Positions 1-6,623 of a stretch of DNA of 64,000 nt are shown here, one piece after another (positions within the stretch are counted from its first letter, which is position 1; each line of letters starts with the position of its first letter). Below the pieces are notes generated by a model, which did no database searches, was not told the origin of the DNA, and saw nothing but the letters and a program-made list of their open reading frames with translations. Both the position numbers and the translations under genes were made by a program. The stretch covers positions 1 to 64,000 of the forward strand of contig NZ_QRGR01000019.1 of the NCBI RefSeq assembly GCF_003367245.1. The letters are read 5' to 3'. The DNA is from Pontibacter diazotrophicus. GTDB taxonomy: Bacteria > Bacteroidota > Bacteroidia > Cytophagales > Hymenobacteraceae.

Positions 1-102
1 AACCCCCTTAACGCACTGGTTCACATCCTCTCCGGCCTGACAGCCTACACCTTTCTCGACCACAAAAACAAAAGGTTCAACCCCGCCAGAACATTGGCTT
101 AA
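1..102 (+). mobile_element. C-terminal end of an IS transposase (partial)
   Basis: Frame 1 is open from the window edge to a TAA at 100-102 and encodes 33 residues, including LVHILSGLTAYTF followed by a basic tail. A hydrophobic helix of this kind closes many DDE transposases, and IS982-type elements come to mind, but the family is not certain. The element appears to end about 10 bases beyond the stop, because hsdM-like coding begins on the other strand at about 110. The terminus read from outside, GTGAACTCGGGAATTAAG, would be its inverted repeat. The rest of the element lies left of the window. Confidence 0.5.
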
Positions 103-334
103 TTCCCGAGTTCACGTTATAGTAATCACTTTCGGGGTCGAAGAAGGAAAGCTGCAGCTCCTGCTTGCGCACTTCGTAGCGCTCAGAGAGGTGCTTCACA
201 AACAGCAGCGAGAGCACATAATCCTTGTACTGGTTTTCGGCTACAGCGCCACGCAGTTCGTTGGCAGCGTTCCAGAGTTCGTTTTCAAAATCTATATCCG
301 CCTTGGGTTTGGCGGTAGGGGTAGTATTCTTCAT
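77..334 (-). pseudogene. hsdM: N-terminal fragment of type I restriction methyltransferase HsdM, cut by an IS
   Basis: The 85-codon frame starts with a short polar leader, then DIDFENELWNAANELRGAV and YVLSLLFVKHLSERYE. This is the classic N-terminal helical domain of type I restriction-modification methyltransferases (HsdM), which partners with HsdS and HsdR to methylate adenine. Intact HsdM proteins have roughly 500 residues and carry the SAM-binding and NPPF motifs. Here similarity stops after about residue 77, at PESDYYN, and the last eight or so codons read into the neighbouring insertion sequence before a TGA. Whether the rest of hsdM lies on the far side of the IS cannot be seen. The fragment cannot be an active methyltransferase. 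Confidence 0.75.
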
Positions 335-733
335 GTAATATACTCTGTGTTCAAGCGTAGGGGTAAGGTAGTGAAAATGCGCCTAAAAGCAGGGGAGAAG
401 ATATAGAAATATTTTAATGTACTGGAAAAACAGAAAAGGCGGCGAGGCTTTCAGAGCTGCCGGGCTTATAACAGCTTAAACTTTTGGTGGGACCTGATGT
501 ACTGGTGTTAATTCTTTGCAGTAGAGGCTGTCGCACAAGGGGAAGTCTTCATGAAAATAAGTATAGTTATACTATAAGCTGTAACAGGCTCTGCTGAGAA
601 AACCTGCCTCTCAAAGATGAGTTCTGAATAAGCTATAGCATAAAAATCCTTAAATAATTTCTTTCACATGGCTTTTCGTCTGATCATACTACTGGTAGCG
701 GTACATTTTGTATTTCTGTAGCTATAGCTGAAT
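335..733. other. AT-rich non-coding stretch between two broken genes
   Basis: No supported gene is seen. It holds the upstream region of the hsdM fragment, a small palindrome (GTATAGTTATAC, about 562-573) and scattered stops in all frames. A short sequence near 525-545 (GAGGCTGTCGCACAAGG) resembles the outer ends of some Bacteroidota insertion sequences, but this is too weak to call. It reads as degraded DNA within the accessory block. Confidence 0.4.
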
Positions 734-994
734 ATGCAGCATACAACAGACAATGTTTTTATCTCTTACTCAAAGGCTGACGGTGCAGACTTTGTTGAGA
801 ATCTGCGTGCATGGCTTTTTGGAGATGAAAAAGGCATGTGGGCATATAATGCCGAACCGAAGAGACACTTGTGCCACATCATCCTTTTGCAGATGTAAGA
901 ATAGGCAAGTAAAAAAGCACCCTTGCAATATTTCATCATTTCCTATGGGGAGGAGCTCACAACGCTAAAAGCTTTGAATAATAAAAGTTTTTAA
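734..994 (+). pseudogene. Broken TIR-domain protein gene
   Basis: An ATG at 734 opens a 54-codon frame that starts MQHTTDNVFISYSKADGAD and continues FVENLRAWLF. This is the first strand and helix of a TIR (Toll/interleukin-1 receptor) domain, with the typical (V/F)FISYS(R/K)xD motif. The frame ends at TAA 896-898 and meets another stop at 902, well before a TIR domain of about 130 residues could be complete. The same frame then stays open to 992-994 and encodes a plausible protein tail (YFIISYGEELTTLKAL). The simplest reading is a TIR gene that has lost its middle by deletion or frameshift. In bacteria TIR domains are often NAD-degrading anti-phage effectors or their signalling enzymes, so this and the hsdM scrap point to a former defence locus. 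Confidence 0.55.
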
Positions 995-1019
995 CTTAAA
1001 AGCCGGAAATGCGTGAACA

Positions 1020-2576
1020 ATGAAAAGCATAAAAGAAATGAGACCTATAGAACCCCCTCAGATTTACAGTGTAGTTCCAGCCATTTTACCACCTGACCAA
1101 TTATTTGGACCGCTATTCCACGATGTTCAGATGCATCATGTTTTTCCTGATTCAAAAACCTTTGCAGACTGTTACCCCAGGCGATCTCCGGAAGAAATTC
1201 TAAGTTTATATGAAATTGAAAAGCATACGGAGGATTTTGACCTTTTTGATTTTGTCTCAGCGTATTTTCATATTCCGGAGCCTATAACAACTGATTATAC
1301 AAGTAACCAGTTGTTACCGGCTACGGAGCATATCAAGCTGCTTTGGCCATTGTTAACATGGGGGGCAGAATCGAATTGCTCCATGTTGCCTGTTCCAAAA
1401 TCATATATTGTTCCTGGAGGTCGATTTAGAGAACTATATTACTGGGACAGCTACTTTACGATGTTAGGTTTACAATCGGCAGGAAAGTATGAACTGATAA
1501 GAGAAATGGTCCATAATTTCGCCTATCTTATTGATGTTTATGGCCATATTCCAAATGCAAATCGCAGTTATTACCTTACCCGCTCACAGCCTCCTTTTTT
1601 CGCTTTAATGATACGTCTTCTTGCTGAAATAGATGGACCGGAAGTTCTCGCCAAATATCTTCCACATATGCAAAAAGAATATAATTACTGGATGGACGGG
1701 TACTTTCGCCTCTCGGATAGGGAAACTTCTTTTCGTAGAGTCGCCATACTGCCAGACGGCAGTATTTTAAATCGTTACTGGGATGACCTTCCTGCCCCTC
1801 GTCCTGAATCTTATCATGAAGATGTTGAAATGGCGCATTACTCCGCCCCATTTGGTGTGGAGCCTGGCATATTTTACAGACATATAAGGGCAGCTTGTGA
1901 ATCTGGCTGGGACTTTACTTGCCGATGGTTCAGAGATGTTAATCATATGGAAACCATTCATACAACCGATATTATACCTGTAGATCTGAATTGCCTTTTG
2001 TACGAACTTGAACTAACGTTATCTGATGCTTATAAGCACAGTTCATTTTCACATCCTTCTATCTATTTCCTTCAGAAGGCAGAGAAACGAAAAAAAGCAA
2101 TGATGAAATATTTTTGGAATGATGATAAGAAGTTTTTCATGGACTATGATTTATCCTTAAATAAATCAACGCCAGTAATGTCGCTGGCAGGAATATTTCC
2201 GCTATTCTTCAAGATTGCCACTAACCAGCAAGCACATCATGTTCACGAGCATATCGTCAGCAGTTTTTTGAAAAAAGGGGGCGTGGTTTCTTCTCTCCAC
2301 AAGAGTGGGCAACAGTGGGACTTTCCTAACGGTTGGGCTCCTATGCAATATTTAACCTATGAGGGGCTTCGCAACTATGGGTTTTATGATACAGCAGAAG
2401 AACTGAAAAAGAGATGGATAACCCTTAATGATAAAGTATTTAAAGAAACTGGCAAGATGATGGAAAAATATAATGTTGTAGATATTGATTTGCCCGCCGG
2501 AGGAGGAGAATATCCAAATCAGGATGGCTTTGGGTGGACGAACGGCATATATCTTTGGATGACAAATAATCCATAA
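1020..2576 (+). CDS. treF: Trehalase, GH37 (cytoplasmic type)
   Basis: The 518-residue protein hydrolyses trehalose to two glucoses. Both family signatures are present: PGGRFRELYYWDSY from residue 132 and QWDFPNGWAP near residue 440. The predicted catalytic acid is Asp298 in ESGWDFTCRW. The base is Glu497 in GGGEYPNQDGFGWTNG, which matches the known GH37 pair. There is no signal peptide, so it should act in the cytoplasm like E. coli TreF. The gene stands alone between a broken TIR gene and a MITE-like element, and its codons look more AT-rich than those of the core genes to the right, which suggests transfer. No transporter or regulator lies beside it. The other trehalose-related genes of the window are 40 kb away. 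Confidence 0.93.
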   Translation: MKSIKEMRPIEPPQIYSVVPAILPPDQLFGPLFHDVQMHHVFPDSKTFADCYPRRSPEEILSLYEIEKHTEDFDLFDFVSAYFHIPEPITTDYTSNQLLPATEHIKLLWPLLTWGAESNCSMLPVPKSYIVPGGRFRELYYWDSYFTMLGLQSAGKYELIREMVHNFAYLIDVYGHIPNANRSYYLTRSQPPFFALMIRLLAEIDGPEVLAKYLPHMQKEYNYWMDGYFRLSDRETSFRRVAILPDGSILNRYWDDLPAPRPESYHEDVEMAHYSAPFGVEPGIFYRHIRAACESGWDFTCRWFRDVNHMETIHTTDIIPVDLNCLLYELELTLSDAYKHSSFSHPSIYFLQKAEKRKKAMMKYFWNDDKKFFMDYDLSLNKSTPVMSLAGIFPLFFKIATNQQAHHVHEHIVSSFLKKGGVVSSLHKSGQQWDFPNGWAPMQYLTYEGLRNYGFYDTAEELKKRWITLNDKVFKETGKMMEKYNVVDIDLPAGGGEYPNQDGFGWTNGIYLWMTNNP

Positions 2577-2603
2577 AAGCGGATTTGACGGAGTTTGAAT
2601 CTT

Positions 2604-2766
2604 AGAGCATGTTTAAAATTTATTCTTTGAGCTGCAAATGTGCGCTTTGAGAACCTGACTACGGCTGTTTTTCGTGCAATAGCGCTGCTATTACCCTCAA
2701 AACGAGCCTTGTCAGAACCTAAAATCACCCATTTTCGCTTTCAAAAATAAAATTTAAACATGCTCT
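2604..2766. mobile_element. 163-bp MITE-like element with near-perfect terminal inverted repeats
   Basis: The two ends are 21-bp inverted repeats with one mismatch, both beginning AGAGCATGTTTAAA (2604-2624 and 2746-2766). Taking GAGCATG...CATGCTC as the true termini, both sides are flanked by TTA, which fits a 3-bp TNA target duplication as made by IS5/IS1031-type elements. The interior is only about 120 bp and has no credible gene. It is therefore best read as a non-autonomous element or a collapsed insertion sequence. It sits in the 353-bp gap between treF and the 3' end of mnmE. The rest of that gap (2577-2603 and 2767-2929) shows nothing else. Confidence 0.7.
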
Positions 2767-2929
2767 TACCACTGAAGATAAAAATTCTTACCTGCCTTTA
2801 AATAAAATTAATCACCTGTTAGAATGGAGGAAGTCGAAGAAAATCAAACCTTAAAAAAAGGGCATATATTTTAATATGTACTACTAAATCATTTCCAAAG
2901 AGCGCATTCTCAGTATTTTTCACATAAAT

Positions 2930-4309
2930 TTATTTGCCAATACAAAACTTCGTAAAAATATTTTCCAGCAGATCATCTGTTGTAATTTCGCCGGTTATTT
3001 CACCTAGAGTATAAAGGGCGCGGCGTATATCAGCGGCTACGAGGTCGTTGCTGACGCCGAGGCCGAGGCCGTTGAGCACGTCATCCAGGGCAGCGTAGGT
3101 TTTATTCAGGCTGTCGACGTGGCGGAGGTTGGTGACGATGGTCTGGCTTTGGGTGTTCAGCCTGCCTAAGTTCACTTTTTCTACCAGCGCCTGCTTCAGT
3201 TCCTCCAGGTTGGCACCTTCGGCGGCGGAGATGGTCACCAATCCTTCTATACTTTCGAAGGCAGCTACTTTATTAGCCGGGGCACGGTCTATCTTATTGG
3301 CCACGGCCACCAACGGCAGCTTCTTCGGGTTCAGCCTGTCTAGTTCTGCCTGTACTTCTTTGGCTGTTACTTCTGTAATATCGAACAGGTAAATAATCAG
3401 CGACGACTGGCTGAGCTTCTGCATCGTGCGCTCCACGCCCATGGCCTCCACTTTGTCGGTGGTCTCACGTAGGCCGGCAGTGTCAATGAAGCGGAAGGTG
3501 ATGCCTTCGATGTTGATTTCATCTTCAATAAAATCGCGGGTTGTGCCGGGCACATCCGATACAATAGCTTTCTCCTCGTTCAGCAGCTTGTTCAGGAGCG
3601 TAGATTTACCGGCATTGGGATTTCCCACTATCACGGTCGGCACACCATTCTTTATGACATTGCCCAGTTCAAAGGACTTCAGCAGTTCCCGGATAATTGC
3701 CTGGATATTAAAAATGAGTGAGCGCAGCTGGTCGCGGTCGGCAAACTCCACGTCTTCTTCGCCAAAGTCCAGCTCCAGCTCTATCATAGAGGCAAAATGT
3801 ACCAGCTCCCCCCGCAGGCGTTTGATTTCCTGTGAAAAGCCGCCGCGCATCTGCTTCATGGCTACCTCGTGGGAGAGGGCAGAGTCGGATGCAATCAAAT
3901 CAGCTACGGCTTCGGCCTGTGCCAGGTCGAACTGCCCGTTCAGGAAAGCACGTTTCGTAAACTCCCCGGCATTGGCCAGGCGGGCACCCTGTTTCAGCAG
4001 CAGCCGGACTATCTGCTGCACGATAAAGTCGGAGCCGTGGCAGGAAATCTCCACCACGTTTTCTTTGGTGTAGGAGTGAGGCGCCACAAACAGCGACACC
4101 AGCACCTCGTCCAGCACCTTGTCTTCGTCGCGGATGGTGCCGAAGTGGATGGTGTGGCTGGCTTGCCTGCTCAGGTCTTTTCCTTTGAAAACCTTATTCG
4201 TTATTGTAATGGCCTCTGGGCCGGAAAGCCTAATCACAGCAATCGCGCCCACACCCGGTGCAGTCGCCACGGCTACTATTGTATCGCTGGAAAAATGTTG
4301 GTTTATCAA
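2930..4309 (-). CDS. mnmE: tRNA modification GTPase MnmE (TrmE)
   Basis: With MnmG this enzyme installs the 5-carboxymethylaminomethyl group on the wobble uridine of certain tRNAs. The 459-residue product has the full architecture: an N-terminal folate-binding domain, a helical domain, and an inserted Ras-like GTPase with GNPNAGKS (229-236), VPGTTRD (G2 region), DTAG (276-279) and NKID (338-341). The C-terminal FCIGK carries the catalytic cysteine. Length and ends match the family. Its 3' end faces the accessory block at 1-2.9 kb. The 3' end of mnmE is the attachment site of SGI1-type genomic islands in enterobacteria, which makes the location of the foreign DNA notable. Confidence 0.97.
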   Translation of the reverse strand: MINQHFSSDTIVAVATAPGVGAIAVIRLSGPEAITITNKVFKGKDLSRQASHTIHFGTIRDEDKVLDEVLVSLFVAPHSYTKENVVEISCHGSDFIVQQIVRLLLKQGARLANAGEFTKRAFLNGQFDLAQAEAVADLIASDSALSHEVAMKQMRGGFSQEIKRLRGELVHFASMIELELDFGEEDVEFADRDQLRSLIFNIQAIIRELLKSFELGNVIKNGVPTVIVGNPNAGKSTLLNKLLNEEKAIVSDVPGTTRDFIEDEINIEGITFRFIDTAGLRETTDKVEAMGVERTMQKLSQSSLIIYLFDITEVTAKEVQAELDRLNPKKLPLVAVANKIDRAPANKVAAFESIEGLVTISAAEGANLEELKQALVEKVNLGRLNTQSQTIVTNLRHVDSLNKTYAALDDVLNGLGLGVSNDLVAADIRRALYTLGEITGEITTDDLLENIFTKFCIGK

Positions 4310-4426
4310 ATCAGTATAGTATTCTTCAGTTGAAGTGCAAATTTAGGATTTTAATAGGGGATATAATAGGGGAGAAGCGTGTTGAGGTTTTATGAGGGGT
4401 TTGTACTACCGGGTCAACCACCCCTG

Positions 4427-4448
4427 CCCCTCCTTGTCAAAGGAGGGG
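4427..4448. repeat. G/C-rich REP-like hairpin
   Basis: CCCCTCCTT-GTCA-AAGGAGGGG forms a perfect 9-bp stem with a 4-base loop. It lies in the 281-bp gap between the start of mnmE and the next gene. Related CCCTCC/GGAGGG hairpins occur at 6369-6412 and 6536-6549, so it looks like a member of a dispersed intergenic repeat family and not a gene-specific terminator. Confidence 0.55.
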
Positions 4449-4521
4449 AGCCTGCTATTGGTTTAGCAGGCCATTTGTTTCATATGTGTAGTATGTTGTT
4501 GACTTCTTAAGTAAAATACTA

Positions 4522-4549
4522 CACTTACTTGCACCTGTATAAGTAAGTG
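4522..4549. repeat. AT-rich hairpin
   Basis: CACTTACTT and AAGTAAGTG form a perfect 9-bp stem around a 10-base loop. There is no T-run, so termination is uncertain. It lies immediately beside the stronger hairpin at 4555-4580. Confidence 0.4.
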
Positions 4550-4554
4550 ATAAC

Positions 4555-4580
4555 ACCCTCTCCTGTTTTTAGGAGAGGGT
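4555..4580 (-). terminator. Probable terminator after the thioredoxin-like gene
   Basis: ACCCTCTCCT-GTTTTT-AGGAGAGGGT is a perfect 10-bp stem with a 6-base loop, 11 bases beyond the stop codon of the minus-strand gene at 4591. It lacks a clear T-tract on the minus strand. Its core also resembles the dispersed G/C-rich hairpins nearby, so it may be a repeat used as a transcript end. Confidence 0.5.
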
Positions 4581-4590
4581 CGGGAAGAGG

Positions 4591-5184
4591 TTACTTCTTC
4601 TTCTCATACTCCTGCCAGGTCATCTTCTTATGGTGATCTTCGCCGAAGTAGCGCAGGATGGGGGTGATGCTTTTGGCGTCGAGGTAACCGGGTACGGGTG
4701 TGAGCATGTTCATCTGTTCGTCCAGGTATACCGTAGTAGGGAAGCTCATCTGACCGTTTAGCAGCGCTACCGCCAGTTCGTGGGTTTTATACTCGGGCTT
4801 AAATTTGAAGGTATGGCCTTTTAACGTTATGGGTTGCATGCCTTCTGCATCAAGTTTTACGGCATAGTAGTGCTTGTTGATGATGGCGGCTACTTCCGGA
4901 TCGGTGAAGGTGTTCTTGTCCATCTTCTTACACCAACCACACCAGTCTGTATACACGTCCACTAGTACTTTACGAGGCTCCTGCTTCATTTTCTCAGCTG
5001 CTTGTTCTATCGTTAGCCACTGTATTTTTTCTGCGGGTGTACTGGCTTTAGCTGCTGCAGTAAAGACAGCTGGTACAGTTGTATTTACTGCAGCAGCTAA
5101 ACCTGCTGTTGGCTGTGCTTGCTGCTGACAAGCCGAAAAAAGAAGGGTGGCTAATAGGGGAAGTAGGAATGTCTTTTTTAACAT
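4591..5184 (-). CDS. Thioredoxin-fold lipoprotein
   Basis: This 197-residue protein is an envelope thiol-disulfide protein. Residues 1-19 form a lipoprotein signal (LLFSAC, Cys19), followed by an alanine-rich spacer. From about residue 55 there is a thioredoxin-like domain with YTDWCGWCKKM (Cys82 and Cys85), then FTDPEVAAIINKHYYAVKLD and the cis-proline region MSFPTTVYLD. The CGWC motif and this layout are typical of the DUF255/thioredoxin_7 group of Bacteroidota, which act as periplasmic reductants or disulfide chaperones with unknown clients. It is monocistronic and the substrate cannot be inferred. Confidence 0.85.
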   Translation of the reverse strand: MLKKTFLLPLLATLLFSACQQQAQPTAGLAAAVNTTVPAVFTAAAKASTPAEKIQWLTIEQAAEKMKQEPRKVLVDVYTDWCGWCKKMDKNTFTDPEVAAIINKHYYAVKLDAEGMQPITLKGHTFKFKPEYKTHELAVALLNGQMSFPTTVYLDEQMNMLTPVPGYLDAKSITPILRYFGEDHHKKMTWQEYEKKK

Positions 5185-5357
5185 AAGTTTGTTTTAGGCT
5201 ATTATGTCTTCTTGCTATTTAAAAATCAAACACGACACGATTGAAAATTAAGCTGCCACATTAATAGATAAATTCTAATTTACAGCTCTCACGGTAAAGG
5301 CTGCTTTAAAGATAACGAATCACTTCTCACTTTATTCATAAATCATGCCTGAAGCCA

Positions 5358-6269
5358 TTAGGAAAGAACTTTGCCTACGGAATCAGATTGATTGATGTTG
5401 ACAGGCTGTACCTGTCTTCGTCTTAGCAGTATGCCTCTTGCTGGTGAAAACAAAAACGCCAGCAGAAACTCAAACCCTATAAAGGTAGCAATCGCTCCTG
5501 CAATAGAGCCATCCATCCAGACAGCGAGGTAATATCCCGCAAAGGAAGCCAGGATACCAGCTAACACAGAAAGCACCAGCATGGTTTTAAAATTGTCGGT
5601 TAAGAGATAGGCTGTGGCAGGAGGGCCTACCAGCAGCGCAACCACCAGGATAGCTCCCACTGACTCAAAAGATGCCACTGTTGTAAGGGACACAGCCGTC
5701 ATGAGGGCATAGTACCAGGCGGAGGTGGAAATGCCAATGGCTGCGGCATAAGCTGGGTCGAATGCGGTAAGGAAAAGCTCTTTATAACCCAACACGATAA
5801 ACAGCAGGATAAGCAGTGCGACCACACCCAGTGTCCAGACGGTGCGGGGCCCAAAACTCAGGCCGCTTTCCGTAATCCAGAGGTCGAGGGGTACGTAGGC
5901 AATTTCTCCGTAGAGTACGCAATCCTGGTCGAGATCTACCTGGCCTGCAAAAACAGAGAGCAGGATGATGCCGATGGCGAAAAGCCAGGTAAAGGTGACA
6001 CCAATGGAAGCATCTGCCTGCACACGGGCATAGCGGTGGAAGAATTCTATTAGGAGGGTGGTGAGCACACCTAAGAGACCTGCGCCAATCAGCATCGGCA
6101 CCGTGTCTCTGGAACCTGTTAATAGAAAGGCTATGACGATGCCTGGCAGCACGGCATGCGAAATAGCATCGCCGACCATGGCCATGCGGCGCAGTATCAG
6201 GTAGCAGCCCAGCAGACTACAGCAGGTGGCTACTAACGAACCGGTTAATATGATCCAGAATGCGTTCAT
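5358..6269 (-). CDS. Metal ABC transporter permease (MntB/TroD/ZnuB family)
   Basis: This 303-residue inner-membrane protein has about eight hydrophobic segments and the ABC-3 family start (FWIILTGSLVATCCSLLGCYLILRRM read in pieces), then MVGDAISHAVLPGI. It is the second permease of the manganese/zinc/iron uptake system encoded just upstream. A 354-bp gap with REP-like hairpins separates it from the fused permease gene, so it may be transcribed less strongly than the three genes before it. Members of this family form homo- or heterodimers, and the presence of two permeases suggests a heterodimer like TroC-TroD. The metal cannot be told from the sequence. Confidence 0.9.
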   Translation of the reverse strand: MNAFWIILTGSLVATCCSLLGCYLILRRMAMVGDAISHAVLPGIVIAFLLTGSRDTVPMLIGAGLLGVLTTLLIEFFHRYARVQADASIGVTFTWLFAIGIILLSVFAGQVDLDQDCVLYGEIAYVPLDLWITESGLSFGPRTVWTLGVVALLILLFIVLGYKELFLTAFDPAYAAAIGISTSAWYYALMTAVSLTTVASFESVGAILVVALLVGPPATAYLLTDNFKTMLVLSVLAGILASFAGYYLAVWMDGSIAGAIATFIGFEFLLAFLFSPARGILLRRRQVQPVNINQSDSVGKVLS

Positions 6270-6368
6270 TTACATTTAACAGTTAACATTAATCATTTAT
6301 CAATATGGGTTTGATATCAGAAAGCTGTTGTCGCTGCTTCTGTTTTACCGCGTCCAACCACTTCTGAT

Positions 6369-6412
6369 CCCTCCTTGGGGTGCAGAGGTTTCCTCTGGAG
6401 CCTAAGGAGGGG
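6369..6412. repeat. Nested REP-like hairpin
   Basis: An outer stem CCCTCCTT/AAGGAGGG encloses a second perfect hairpin CAGAGG-TTT-CCTCTG (6383-6397). The outer arms match the hairpin at 4427-4448, supporting a repeat family. Confidence 0.55.
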
Positions 6413-6535
6413 AGCTGCTTTTTATTTGCCTATTGCCCTTTTGTATCGTAACCCTTCGCCCTTGCTGTGTCTTTTGACTAGCAAGCAAATTGTTGGTGAA
6501 AACGCACAACAACGGCAGCGAAATTTGCTCAAATT

Positions 6536-6549
6536 CCCTCCTCGGAGGG
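6536..6549. repeat. REP-like hairpin
   Basis: CCCTCC-TC-GGAGGG, followed by GGTAGGGTGGG. It shares the CCCTCC/GGAGGG core with the other two copies at 4427 and 6369. Confidence 0.5.
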
Positions 6550-6623
6550 GTAGGGTGGGTTCATTTATGCTTTCAGTTTAGTTGGCTATCAATCTTTCCT
6601 TCAACAAAAACTCACCACTTCCC

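Larger units (their letters stand above)
6270..6623. other. Intergenic gap inside the metal transporter operon, with REP-like hairpins
   Basis: The 354 bp between two same-strand permease genes contains no supported gene. It carries two G/C-rich hairpins, described separately, embedded in non-coding sequence. This is an unusual place for repeats, since they split what is otherwise a tight operon. Confidence 0.6.

Noticed and set aside
2519..2728. Minus-strand frame of 69 codons overlapping the end of treF and the MITE
   Set aside because: It lies across the treF 3' end and the repeat element and has no coding character. It is a chance frame made by the element.
3426..4333. Long plus-strand frames antisense to mnmE
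   Set aside because: They are complementary to strongly conserved mnmE codons and have no recognisable protein features.
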